Below are positions 22,846-33,829 of a stretch of DNA of 64,000 bases, in pieces (positions within the stretch are counted from its first letter, which is position 1; each line of letters starts with the position of its first letter). The notes under the pieces are model-generated. The model searched no databases, was not told the origin of the DNA, and saw only the letters and a program-made list of their open reading frames with translations. Location: positions 21,853,278-21,917,277 of the forward strand of contig NC_080689.1 in assembly GCF_030445035.2 (NCBI RefSeq), in the 5' to 3' direction. Position numbers and translations under genes: made by a program. Origin of the DNA: Dasypus novemcinctus (Eukaryota > Chordata > Mammalia > Cingulata > Dasypodidae).

Positions 22846-24173
22846 ATATGAGGTCCCCTATATCCCCCAACCCCTCACTCCACTCCTCCCCCCATAACAA
22901 CATCCTCCTTCATCATCATAAGATATTCATTTCATTTGGTGTATACATCTCTGAGCACCACTGCACCTCATGGTCAATGGTCCACACCATAGCCCACACT
23001 CTCCCACAGTCCGCCCAGTGGGCCATGGGAGGACATACAATATATAGTAACTGTCCCCGCAGCATCACCCAGGACAACTCCAACCCCTGGAAATGCCCCA
23101 ACATCACATCTCTTTCTCCCACTCCATACCCCCAGTAGCCACCATGACCACTTTCTCCACACCAATAGCACATTTTCTTCAATTACTAATCACAATAATT
23201 CATGAATAGAATATCAGTAAGTCCACTCTAATCCATACTCTATTTCTCCATCCTGTGGACCTTAGAATGGTTGTGGCCACTCAACATCTATATCAAGAGG
23301 GGTCTTAGATTCCACATGGATGCTGGATGCAATTCTTCTGCTTCAGTTGTAGGCACTCTTGGCTCTCTAGTGTGGTGGTTGACCTTCTTCACCTCTATGT
23401 TAGCTGAGTGGGGTAAGACCAATAAACCAGAGTGTAGGAGTTGCAAGTCTGTTGAGGCTCAGGGCCTGGTTATCACATGGTCAGTCCAGAGATTCAGGTC
23501 CCCTGGGTATACACTAAACTACAGCACCAACTACAGTTCCAGTAAAAGTAACAGGAGAGGCTTGTGAACAAAGACCACATCTGAGTTCAGCTCCATCACA
23601 TAGAAACATAAACCCCAAAGTAGGGCCAACTGACATGGCACTGAACTCCATCTACCATGACCATAGAACCTGTGTGTCTCTGTAGCCCTCAGAAGAACAA
23701 ATACATGCGGTTGTATCAATTTTATCTGTCTCAGGGACTCTGCCCAGGTGTGCATAAGGGCAACCCCTCTGATAGCCTCCTGGCTCTTTTTGGAGACTCA
23801 TAGCCATATAAACTCATTTGTCCTTTCCATTTCCCCCTTTGATTCAGGTCAAAAAGCATTTTTAACTCCTGGTATTATATGTTGACTGAGATATTCTGCT
23901 GGTCTGAGTTGACCCTTTTATTCAAGGTCATTTTCTAGTTACATCATCAGCTGGTACTTGGTAATAATCCCTTGCACGAGGGAGGTTCATCCCCAGGAGT
24001 CATGTCCCAAGCTGGGGGGAAGGCAACACATTTATATCCTGAGTTTGGCTTTGAGATTGACCACATTTGAGCAATATGGAGGCTTGCAGGAGGTAACTCT
24101 TAGGCACCCTGCAGCTCTAGGCATTGTTCTTATTTCAGGTGCACAGGCTTACAAGCATAGTCATTAGTATCAA
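22846..24173 (-). mobile_element. Element X copy C (3' part of the transduced insertion)
   Basis: About 1.33 kb of X in the usual order. Its homology to copy B stops exactly before gatactaatgactatg (minus sense), so it was already 5'-truncated at its source. The 3' end has the hallmark cctcatatttttttaatgt followed by poly(A). Minus-strand ORFs of 65-88 codons are shared in frame with other copies but match no known protein. Confidence 0.88.
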
Positions 24174-24278
24174 AAAAGCTTTGTTTTTGATGTTTCGCCT
24201 TCCATCACTGTAATAAGTGTTGCCCTGTATGCAAATTGGCAAGGCAACTTCTTCCATCTTTTCCTCAGTGTCTACATC
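24174..24278 (-). other. Putative 3'-transduced single-copy flank
   Basis: About 105 bp between the L1-D A-tail and the 5' end of X copy C. It is not L1, not X and not seen elsewhere in this window. In a 3' transduction model this is source-locus DNA carried along by read-through transcription. Its unique match elsewhere in the genome would identify the parent L1. Confidence 0.6.
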
Positions 24279-25340
24279 CTTTCTTTTTCTTTTCTTTTTT
24301 TTCCTAATTATTAAGCTTATCTTCACAAAAGTTTTAGATCACAGTAATTTATATATACAATATACAGTACTCCCACATATCCAACATAAAACCCTTTTTC
24401 CTTCCACAGCAATAATCTTTTTACTCTTTGCTGAAACTGATGTACAGATATTGAGACAATAGCTTTCAAACAAGGTAACATTTGGATTTACACTGTGGTT
24501 TATATTTTAGACTACACAATTTTCTAAATTTTTAGTTATCCTATGTTTTACATTATGATTTACATTTTAGCCTATCAGCCCCTATATATTTTTGGTGTAA
24601 TTTAACATGTCTTATATCCATCCTTACATAATCTTGTGGAATACTTCTATTGCCCACACAGTTACATTGATTCCATCTATTCAATACCTCTTTCCCCCTC
24701 CCCTCAGGGGCCACAGTGACAGACAATCTTCATTGCTTGAAGGGCCATGTTCAGAGATACTTGCAACAATGTTGAGGGTTTGACATGCTCAACTGCCCTA
24801 ATGCATTGGAAGCCACCATTTCTCTCGAGAGATACAATTCCCTCTATTTGAGAACATCAGTCCTCCCTAGGATGTGGGTATACCTTCACTCTCATTATAT
24901 GGGTCTCTGTCCAATGATATAACCCACTATGGTAAAATGAGCATTCACACATTCCCTAGAAGCCTGTCCTGCATCAGATTACCCCTTTAAGTGTCTTAAA
25001 CAGGTAACCTTCCTTATTGTATTTTTGAAAAATTTTCTCAGCATTATACTCTCAACCAGATGCCTGAAAATATCTTGATTGTATGTTCCCACACCCTCCC
25101 CCCAATTTCTTGAGCCATATTACCCAACCTCCCATCCCTAGCCCCTCTCAAACCCACAAAGCCCCACCCAAAGGTAACCCTATTCCCGCATTTTATCCCT
25201 TTCTTGTGCAAATACTCACCTCCAGCTTATCATAGATTTCGCCCATATAGGTGTCATCTTGCATCCTTCCTCTACCCCCCAATTTCCTTTAAGCCTATCA
25301 TCCAGTCTCTAGCTCTCTGAGGCAGCTTGGTTTACTTATT

Positions 25341-25751
25341 TCATATCATTGAGGTCATGTAGTATTTGTCCTTCAATGCCTGGGTTGCTTCACTCAACAT
25401 AAGGGTCTCAAGATGCATCCATGTTATTACATGTGTTTGTAGTGTATTCGTTCTTAAAGCTGAGTAGTATTCCATTGTATGCATATACCACATTTTATTT
25501 ATCCATTCATCTGTTGATGGGGATTTGGGTTGATTCCAACTTTTGGCAATAGTGAATAGTGCTGTTATGAACATTGGTGTGCATATATCAGTTTGTGTCC
25601 TTGTTTTCAGTTCTACTGGGTGTACATCCAGCAGTGGAATTGCTGGTTCATATGGCAAATTTATAGCTAGTTTTTTGAGAAACTGCCAAATTGTCCTCCA
25701 GAATGGCTGGATCATTCTGCATTCCCACCAGCAGTGGATGAGTGTTCCCAT
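25341..25751 (-). pseudogene. L1-D ORF2 C-terminal fragment
   Basis: 136 codons with the classical ORF2 C-terminus: [19 protein letters not shown], then WQFLKKLAI, then MWYMHTMEYYSALRTN, then HLETLMLSEATQ. Among the L1 ORF fragments here it is one of the best preserved, consistent with a younger element than L1-E. The 3'UTR follows at once down to 24303. Confidence 0.9.
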
Positions 25752-25930
25752 TCCTCCACATCCTCTTCAGCATTTGTAGTCTTCTGTTTATTTCATAACT
25801 GCAAATCTTATGGGAGTAGGATGACATCTCACTGTACTTTTGATTTGCATTTCCCTAATAGCTAGAGATTTGGAACATTTTTTCATGTGCTTTTTGGCCA
25901 TTTGTATTTCTTCCTTGGAGAAGTGTCTGT

Positions 25931-26230
25931 TTAAATCTTTTTCCATTTTTTAAATGGGTTTTTTGTCTTTTTATTTTCAAGATCTAGGTGTTCTTTATAT
26001 ATGCAGGTTATAAGTCTCCTATCAGATATATGGTTACCAAATATTTTCTCCCATTGTGTAGGCTCTCTTTTTACTTTCTTGACAAATTTCTTTGAGGTGC
26101 AGAAGGCTTTAATTTTGAGGAAGTCCCATTTATCTATTTGATCTTTTGCTACTCGGGCTTTTGGTATGAAGTTCATGAAGCTATTTCCTATTACAAGGTC
26201 TTGTAGATGCTTCCCTCCATTGCTTTCCAA
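25931..26230 (-). pseudogene. L1-D ORF2 fragment between RT and C-terminus
   Basis: 99 codons reading KWDFLKIKAFCTSKKFVKKV, then PTQWEKIFGNHISDRRLIT, then KNPFKKWKK, which matches the region of L1 ORF2 between the thumb and the C-terminal domain. Continuity with 26257-26451 is broken by a frameshift. Confidence 0.88.
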
Positions 26231-26256
26231 AATATTTATGGTCTTGCCTCTTATAT

Positions 26257-26451
26257 TTAGGTCTTTGATCCACTTGAGTTGATTTTTGTATAAGGTATGA
26301 GTTGGTAATCCTCTTTCATTCTTTTACATATGGATATCAAGTTTTCCAGGCACCATTTGTTGAATAGGCCATTGTCTCCCAGTTGAGAGGGTTTGGTGGC
26401 TTTATTGAATATTATATGAGTATATATATGAGGATCTATATCAGAACTCAA
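26257..26451 (-). pseudogene. L1-D ORF2 fragment
   Basis: 64 codons in the segment just upstream: DPHIYTHIIFNKATKPSQ and GLFNKWCLENLISICKR, the usual L1 post-RT pattern. Separated by frameshift from its neighbours. Confidence 0.82.
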
Positions 26452-27135
26452 TTCGGTTCCATTGGTCTGTTTGTCTCTCCTTGTGCCAATACCATGCTGT
26501 TTTCACTACTGTAGCTTTGTAGTATGTTTTGAAGTCAGGTAGTGTGATTCCTCCAGTTTTTCTTTTTCAGTATGTCTTTGGCTATTTGAGGCCTCTTTCC
26601 TTTCCAAATAAATTTCATAGTTAGTTTTTCTAGTTCATTGAAGAATGCTGTGTTATTTTTATTGGGATTGTTTTGAATGTGTAGATCAGTTTTCGTAGGA
26701 TGGACATCTTAATAATATTTAGTCTTCCTATCCATGAACAGGTAATATTATTCCATTTATTTAGGTCTTCTTTGATTTCCTTGAACAGTGTTGTGTAGTT
26801 CTCTGGGTATAAGATTTTTACACCTTTAGTTAAATTTATTCCTAGGTATTTGATTTTTTATTGACTATTGTAGATGGTATTTGTTTCTTGATTTCCTCCT
26901 AAGCTTGCTCATTATTGGTGTACAGAAATGCTATTGATTTTTGTGCATTGATCTTATAACCTGTGACTTTACTAAACTCATTTATAAGTTCTACAAGCTT
27001 TGTTGTAGACCTCTCAGGGTTTTCTATGTATAGAATCATATCATCTGCAAATAATGAAATTTTGACTTCTTCCTTTCCGATCTGAATGCCTTTTATATCT
27101 GTTTCTTGCCTCAGTGCTTGAGTTAGTACATTTTT

Positions 27136-27947
27136 TAAAAAAATTATGGTTTATATTTTATTTTTTTCTTTCTTAATTTTTGAATATTACATTAAAAAAA
27201 TATGAGGTCTCCATATACACCACCCCCCTCACCTCACTCCTCCCCCCATAACAACAACCTCCTCAATCATCATGAGACATTCATTGCATTTGGTGAATAC
27301 ATCTCTTAGCACCGCTGCACCACATGGTCAATGGTCCACATCGTAGCCCACACTCTCCCACAGTCTACCCAGTGGGCCATGGGAGGACATACAATATCTG
27401 GTAACTGTCCCTGCAGTACCACCCAGGACAACCCCAAGTCCCAAAAATGCCCCCACATCACATCTCTTCCTCCCACTCCCTACCCCTAGCAGCCACCGTG
27501 GCCACTTTCTCCACACCAGTGCCACATTTTCTTCAATTACTAATCACAATAGTTCTTGAATAGAATATCAGTAAGTCCACTCTAATCCATACTCTATTCC
27601 TCCATCCTGTGGACCTTAGAATGGTTGTGTTCACTCCACATCTATATCAAGAGGGGTCTTAGATTCCTAATGGATGCTGGATGTTTTCCTCCTGCTTTCA
27701 GTTGTAGACACTCTTGGCTCCCTGGTGTGGTGGTTGACCTTCTTCACCTCCATGTTAGCTGAGTGGGAATAGTCCAATAAACCAGAGTGTAGGAGTTGCA
27801 AGACTGTTGAGTCTCAGGTCCTGGCTATCACATGGTCAGCCCAGAGATTCAGGTACCCTGGGTATACATTAAACCCCAGAAATAACTATGGTTCTGGTAA
27901 AAGTAACAGGAACGACTTGTGGACAAAGATCACATCTATGTCCAGTC
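27136..27947 (-). mobile_element. Element X copy F inside L1-D ORF2
   Basis: 5'-truncated X with its full 3' end and T-rich tail (27136-27194 on the + strand). L1-D text stops near 27135 and resumes near 27948. The flanks gagttagtacattttt (27120-27135) and gagcaagtactttta (27948-27962) look like a slightly worn target-site duplication. It lies inside L1-D, so it is the youngest of the three layers of this nest. Confidence 0.87.
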
Positions 27948-28284
27948 GAGCAAGTACTTTTAAGACATTGTTAAATAGAAGAGGTGATAGTAGGCATCCT
28001 TGTCTTGTTCCTGAACTTAGAGGGAAAATTTTAGGATTTCACCATTGTAAATGATGTTGGCTGTGGGTTTTTCATATATACTCTTTATCATGTTTAGAAA
28101 ATTCCTTGTATTCCAATCTTTTGCAGTGTTTTTATCAAGAAAGGGTGCTGTATTTTGTCATTTTTCTGCATCTATAGATATAATCATGTGATTTTTTTCC
28201 TTCAATCTGTTTATATGGTGTATTACATTGGTTGATTTTCTTATGTTGAACCATCCTTGCATACCCAGAATGAACCCCACTTGG

Positions 28285-28803
28285 TCATGTGTATAATTCG
28301 TTTAATGTTTTGTTGAATACGGTTTTAGCAAATATTTTGTTGAGGATTTTTACATCTAAGTTCATTAGAAAAATTGGTCTGTAATTTTCCTTTCTTGTGG
28401 TGTCTTTCTTTGGCTTTGGTACTAGGGTAATGTTGGCATCATAGAATGATTTAGGTAATGTTCCTTCTGTTTCAATTTTTTGGAAGTGTTTCAGCAAGAT
28501 TGGTGTTAGTTCTTTCTGGAATGTTTTGTAGAATTCACCTGTGAAGCCGTCTGGCCCAGGGCTCTTCTTAGTTGGGAGGTTTTTAATGATGGTTCTATCT
28601 CTTGTGATTGGTTTGTTGAGATCATCAATTTCTTTTTTCATCAATATAGGCTGCTTTTGTGTTTCTAGGAGTTTGTCCATTTCCTCTGAATTGTCATTTT
28701 TGTTGGAATATAGTCTTTCAAAGTATCCTCTTATGATAGTATTTATTTCTGTGGGGTCAGTGGTGATATCTCTTTTCTCATTTCTTATTTTGTGTATTTG
28801 CAT
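28285..28803 (-). pseudogene. L1-D ORF2 RT fragment, best-preserved frame
   Basis: 172 codons, the longest L1 frame in the window. Residues 10-70 cover the linker after the endonuclease ([19 protein letters not shown]). The RT then starts with [39 protein letters not shown] and [18 protein letters not shown]. It stops before the catalytic FADD, which lies further down at 27040-27051 beyond stops. Not functional. Confidence 0.92.
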
Positions 28804-29074
28804 CTTCTCTCTTTTTTTCTTTGTTAGTCTAGCTAAGGGTTTGTCAATTTTATTGATTTTCTCAAAGAACTAGGTCTTGTTTTTTTTTTTACTGAAACCT
28901 TCAAATGTGCAGTTAGTTCTTCAATTTTTGCTCTTTCTTCTTTTTTTGATGTATGAATTTATAGCTATAAATTTCCCTCTCAGTACTACTTTTGCTGCAT
29001 CCCATAAGTTTTGCTATGTTGTGTTATCATTTTCATTAGTTTCAAGGTAGTCATTGATTTCTTTTGAGATTTCC

Positions 29075-29088
29075 TAGAATTGACATCT
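29075..29088. repeat. Right target-site duplication of the L1-D/X insertion
   Basis: tagaattgacatct, a perfect 14 bp copy of 22773-22786. After it, L1-E text continues as taatgatatttag. Confidence 0.93.
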
Positions 29089-29675
29089 TAATGATATTTA
29101 GTCTTCCAATCCATGAGCATGGAATGTTCTTTTAGTTATTTAGGCCTTTTACATTTTTTTAACATTGGGTTGCAGTTTTCTGAATGCAAATGCTTTATGT
29201 CATTGGTTAAATTTATTCCTGACTATTCAAGTTTTATCTGTCATATTTTATTTTCACCACTCTTTTGACACTTTTAGTTACTTTTATTGATATAATTTTT
29301 AGTTCTAGGCCCTCTTCCAGGCCTATCTCCTCTGTCTTTTCAGGCTCTAGCACTCCCTTTAGTATTCCTGAAAATCTGGTCTCTTGCTTAGAAATTCTCT
29401 CAGTTTCTGTTTATCTGTGAATATTCTAATCTCACCCTCATATTTGAAATACAGTCTTGCTGGATATAAAATTCTTGGCTAGAAGTTTTTCTCTTGTAGC
29501 ATCTTAAATATATCAGACCACTGTCTTCTTGCCTCCGTGGCTTCTGGTGAGAAATCAGCACTTAATCTTATTGGGTATCCCTTATATGTTGTGCATTGCT
29601 TTTCTCTTGCTGTTCTCAGAATACTCTTTATCTTTGACATTTGACTTTCTGATTAGTATGTTTCTTGGAATTCAT

Positions 29676-29936
29676 CTATTTGGATTTTTTTTGGATGGGA
29701 GTATGTTGTGCTTCCTGGTTATGGATATCTACATCCTTCAATAGGGTTGGGAAATTTTCTGAAATTGTTACTTTAAATATTCTTTCTGTCCCTTTTCCTT
29801 TTTCTTCTCCTCCAGAGACACCCATGACATGTATATTTGCACATCTCTGGCTGTCATTTAGTTGCCTGAGACCTTGTTTAATTTTTTCCATTCTTTTCTT
29901 CACCTGTTCTTTTGTATGTTCACTTTCAGAGGCCAT
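29676..29936 (-). pseudogene. L1-E ORF1 fragment (end of coiled coil and RRM)
   Basis: 86 codons. Residues 8-30 are the end of the coiled coil (KEQVKKRMEKIKQGLRQL). The RRM-like part follows with NIHVMGVSGGEEKGKGTE, then IFKVTISENFPTL and HNQEAQHTP. In L1 this trimeric RNA-binding protein coats the transcript. The C-terminal domain text continues in other frames down to about 29360 (ILRTARKKQ and FSPEATEARRQW can be read). Confidence 0.88.
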
Positions 29937-30094
29937 TTCTTCAAGCTCACCAATCCTTTCTTCTGCCTCCTCAAATCTGCTATTTTACATGATTCCAGTG
30001 TTTTTTTAAAAATTTCATTTATTGCACCTTTCATTCCCATAAGATCTGCTATTTTTCTATGTATGCTTTCAAATTCTTCTTTGTGCTCATCCAT
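29900..30094 (-). pseudogene. L1-E ORF1 coiled-coil fragment
   Basis: 64 codons upstream of, and overlapping in another frame, the RRM fragment, so there is a frameshift near 29900-29936. The text is Lys/Glu-rich with heptad-like spacing (EEFESIHRKIADLMGMKGAI), as expected for the ORF1 coiled coil. Confidence 0.72.
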
Positions 30095-30259
30095 TGACTT
30101 CTTAATAGCCTTAATCTCTTTAACGATCTCATTGAATTTATTAATGAGATTTGTTTGAACATCGATGATTAGTTGTCTAACTCCTTTAAGTCATCTGGAG
30201 GCTTATCTTGTTCCTTTAACTGGGCCATAGCTTCCTGTTTCTTGGTGTGGATTGTAATT

Positions 30260-31645
30260 TTTGGTTGGTGACTTGGCATCTGGATTACAAAGTATTTTTT
30301 CTGGGTGCAGTTTTTCTCTTTAGTTTAGGGCTTCCTGCCCTTTCTCTCTTGCTGGTTGTGCAGTAGGAGCCAAGGAAGTAATTGGTTCTATAAACTGTGG
30401 AGACTCAAGCTGCCCTCATTGACCCATGTGTTGATGAAGCTTTTCCCAACTTTCTCCTTTCCCAGAGTTAGAGACAGAGTCACAGGTTTTGGAATAATCC
30501 AAGTCTCAGGCCTAGACTGTAGTTTCCAGAGAGACTAATGAAGCTTCACAGCCCTTTCTCCCCTAACTGGGGCATGAATAGAGTTGCAGGTTTGGGCAGC
30601 AATCTATGTAGTGTGGGTCTAAGATGACCGCAGTTGCCCCAGTAGACTTTGGATTATTCAGTTTGTGCCAGTACCTTCAGTTACCTGGATAGACTGGTGC
30701 TGAGCTAGCCAGCCTCCTCCCTGCCAGAGGTGGGACTGAAGCCTAGGCTAGGGCTGCAGGTTGATACGGATGAAAGAAACCAGTTCCTACTGTCACTGTG
30801 ATATTTGGTCAGGCAGGCTTCCCCTCAGGCTAGAGGTGGGGTCAAAATGGCCAGCAGCCTCTTTCTGACTTGGACATTTTCACTCCCCAGCTATTTCTAT
30901 GGTTATTCCTTAGCCATCTGAGTCTACCAATCAGCACCTGAAATCGGCAACCAACCTTCTTCTCCTCTGTTTTTGGGAAGTGGAGTTTCCAATTCCAATC
31001 ATAGAAAAGCTCCTGGGGTGGCTTGCACCACCAGAGTAGGACAATCACTGGCCTCTGTGGCTTGGCCAGCAATTTTCTGGAGAGGCTGGTGCAGTTCCCC
31101 ACAGCTTCCTCTCTGTCAGAGTTGGCACTGGGGCTTAGGCTAGACCTGCAATGTGACCTGGATGGAAGGAAGCTAATCTCCACCTGCATTGGAATTTTCA
31201 GTCTGCCCTGCTTCCCCTTGTGCCAGGTGCAGAGTTAAGATGGTGGTTCCCGGCCTCTTTCTGACTTGAACAGGCTCAAAGTTTAGCTGTTCTCAGGACT
31301 ATACTGTAGCCCACTGAATTTTACTCATCAGTAGCTGAAGTTGGTGCCCAACCGTCTCTTCCTCCCCCATTTTGGGGAAGTGGAGCTTTCAATTCCAGTT
31401 GTGGAATAGCTCCCGAGGTGGCTTGTGCCCCCGTGGAGGATGGGCACCAGCCTCCGGGGTGTGGAATGCTCTACTTATGAGTCTTCTCTGCAGATGGGCA
31501 GCCTCCTTCTTCCATTCCTTCAAGGATGTTTCAGGATGCCCTTCTGGCTTCCAAAAGCTCCCAGACAGGTCCTTCAACTAGCTCCAGCTCCAGCAGTAGC
31601 TGATTCTAGGAGATCCTCACTCTGTTGCCATCTTGCTGTCTGATC
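30260..31645 (-). promoter_or_regulatory. L1-E 5'UTR made of ~400 bp tandem monomers
   Basis: GC-richer than its surroundings. Matching blocks recur at a 392-400 bp spacing: gcctctttctgacttg at 30857-30872 and 31253-31268, gggaagtggag at 30975-30985 and 31375-31385, taggctag at 30744-30751 and 31136-31143. The order of blocks is kept, so this is a tandem array of at least two units plus partial ones. Shorter related units occur around 30438-30600. In mouse L1, tandem 5'UTR monomers act as promoters. I infer a similar role here. Confidence 0.75.
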
Positions 31646-32519
31646 ATTATATGAGTTTTTAGGTGCTTTCATAACTGTTCTTTTTTTGAAACCTGTTGCA
31701 TAATTACTTGATTTAAGAGATGCTTTTCTGTATTCACCTTTTATACTTTAGTTGTTGCATAGTAACTAGCTCAATTCTTTCTTGGTTTTAAGAGACTACA
31801 CATGCAGAAGGAAAGAATGAAGTCATGGAATGATCTTAAATAAAAGTCTCAGTTTTTCAATGTAAGAAGCAATAGTAAAACAGCATGAATTTTGACCCTC
31901 TTCCCCCATCTATTGCGGATCTTCATGGAGCCATATTGGAACTAAGCATGCATAATATTTTAGGTGAGGGTTCTGGATGTTATTTTAGTTATGCTTTTTA
32001 TTCTGTTTTATTTTCTTCTTATACTATATTAATATTTTATATTTTGCTTAGGTTCTTTTTTTAAAATAGATTCTTAATAAAGACTTGAAATCTATTTAAA
32101 AAATAGTCTTTTTATTTCTGTCCTACCATTCAAAGAAAGGAATGAATGATGAAGCGCATGTGCTGGCTGTCTTAGCAACCTTGTGAAGCATAAATGTCAC
32201 TAGACATTTTTTTAAAATAGAAAAAATTATGAAAACAGAGCTGTTCTTTACAGGCAATTTTTGGCACTGCAAAGAAATAATTCTTAGGGAGATGGACTTC
32301 TAAACTGACACAAGAAATTCTACCTGCCTGCTTCCCATTGAAACTGGTGAAAATTATCTTTCTTTCAAAACCCACTCATTTAAGGCCTCTGAAATGATAC
32401 TAAGGGCAAAAAGCACGTGAAAAAAACAAAACAAAACAGCTATTCAGAAAAGCCTATAGATATTCAGCAATTGGTAGTTAAACCAGTACCTAATGCACTC
32501 TCCTTGAATTCAGTATATT
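31646..32519. other. Unassigned unique sequence
   Basis: Right flank of the nested cluster. No repeat or gene is recognised. The 67-codon ORF at 32172-32375 on the minus strand has no known motif. Confidence 0.4.
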
Positions 32520-33634
32520 AGAGACTCCACTCCAGATGGCAGCAGCTAAAGACCACAGGGATCCCTATTCCCTTAGACCATAGTTTTAGGGCTGTCTTCC
32601 AGGAAGATCAGGACAATAGCATTTCTCATCTTGCCCCTGGCTGTTACCAAAGTTAAATTTCAAGTGAATGAGGCTGAGAGGGAGGGAATCTCTTCTTCTA
32701 CCCAAGTCCCACCCATGAAATGAAAGCTCTATTTTGGGTGCTGATAATACTAGGATCCGATTAATCTTTAATCCATCTTGTTAGGTGGTTTTTTCACTCC
32801 AGGAAAAGCAAGTTGAGAGGACCTCAGGTTGTTGCATACTGATTCCACCATGGAGTGCTTACCTGCTAGAGTAGTGTTGTCTCTTAAAGAGGAATTTACC
32901 ATTGTCCCCAGCCAAGATCCAGAGGCCAGGCTGAACAATTTTGCCTGGGGGGAGGACTGGGCCATAAAACAGACAGCTCCTAATCTCTTCTTAAAGGAAC
33001 TGACTTTATTTGCAAGCATGGAGAAAGTCAAACCTAAGTATGTTCTCAGCAATAGGAAAGATGGTGTCAAAAGCCAATTGGTAAGAAATTCATAGGTTTA
33101 ATGAACATATACCCTGAACTGTAGGCCCAAAAGTATTTAGGGGAGAAGTGAGGAATAAAACAGCTGAGAGGAGACTTCCTGGGGACAGAACAAATATTAA
33201 ACAGTGACCTCAAGTACCATTCATTCAAAGTCACAATTTTATTGGATTAGTTTGTAGACCAATCTTTACCAAGAACAAGGTTAAAAATGATAATGTAGTG
33301 AGTCAGCAATTATTGGAGTTTAACAGTTGGATGAGGCAGGGAAAGAGAAAAAGAGAGTTCTACCAATACCGCTGTCATCTTGGGATAATTATGGGCATAC
33401 TCAAGGCTGTTCTTTCTGAGAAGAAAAATCAGCCATTCCAATGGGAAGAGGTGGGAAGACTCCACTAAAATAAATCAGCCAGGCACCAAAAAATAAATCC
33501 AAAGTTACTCTAATACGTTATCTAAAATGTCAAGTTTCCCATACTCCATAAAAAAGGAGGCAATAGAAATTGCCTGTAAGAGTAACCAAAGGTCAGATTG
33601 AATAGAAAAATACCTCAAAATAACCATCATAAAT

Positions 33635-33829
33635 ATGTTTGCAGAACTAAAAGAACAAATGATTAAAGAAGTAAATGAATGTATGATAAAAATGTCACAT
33701 CAAAGAGAGACTAGCAATAAAGAGATAGGAATTATTTTTAAAGTACCAAATGGAATTTTTGGAGTTGAAAAATGTAATAACTGGGAAGAGGATGTGGCTC
33801 AAGCAGTTGGGCTCCCATCTACCATTTAG
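33635..33829 (+). pseudogene. Old L1 ORF1 coiled-coil fragment running into a SINE
   Basis: 64 codons. The first about 49 are Lys/Glu-rich and resemble the L1 ORF1 coiled coil. The last about 15 are SINE sequence (from 33784), so the frame end is artificial. Confidence 0.6.

Larger units (their letters stand above)
22787..29074 (-). mobile_element. L1-D with 3'-transduced flank and element X, one insertion
   Basis: Minus-strand order: L1-D, 5'-truncated within ORF2 at 29074 (endonuclease/RT linker), RT with FADD at 27040-27051, C-terminus, 3'UTR ending at about 24303 with an A-rich tail (24279-24302), then about 105 bp of non-L1 sequence (24174-24278), then element X copy C (22846-24173) and its poly(A), seen as T-rich 22787-22845. 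The target-site duplication lies outside the X poly(A) and outside the L1 5' end, so all parts entered together. The L1 itself is later split by X copy F at 27136-27947. Confidence 0.82.
21610..31645 (-). mobile_element. L1-E: antisense L1 with monomeric 5'UTR, two internal deletions and a nested insertion
   Basis: Read on the minus strand: 5' end at about 31645 (cagcaagatggcaac near the start), 5'UTR to about 30250, ORF1 to about 29360, inter-ORF spacer, then a direct jump near 29235 to the post-RT part of ORF2 (29089-29235 and, across the nested insertion 22787-29088, 22263-22786), then a second jump near 22262 into the 3'UTR (21610-22262). Compared with the L1 at 49.7-54.7 kb the first jump removes about 2.3 kb (endonuclease and RT with its catalytic motif) and the second about 0.8 kb (ORF2 C-terminus). 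Such a copy could only move with proteins supplied in trans, or the deletions came after insertion. Confidence 0.8.

Noticed and set aside
20981..31660. Firm target-site duplication for L1-E (aatatatgacttt against attatatgagttt)
   Set aside because: Only 11 of 14 bases agree in AT-rich DNA, and the L1-E 3' end appears to lie at about 21610 rather than 20995. Kept as a hint only.
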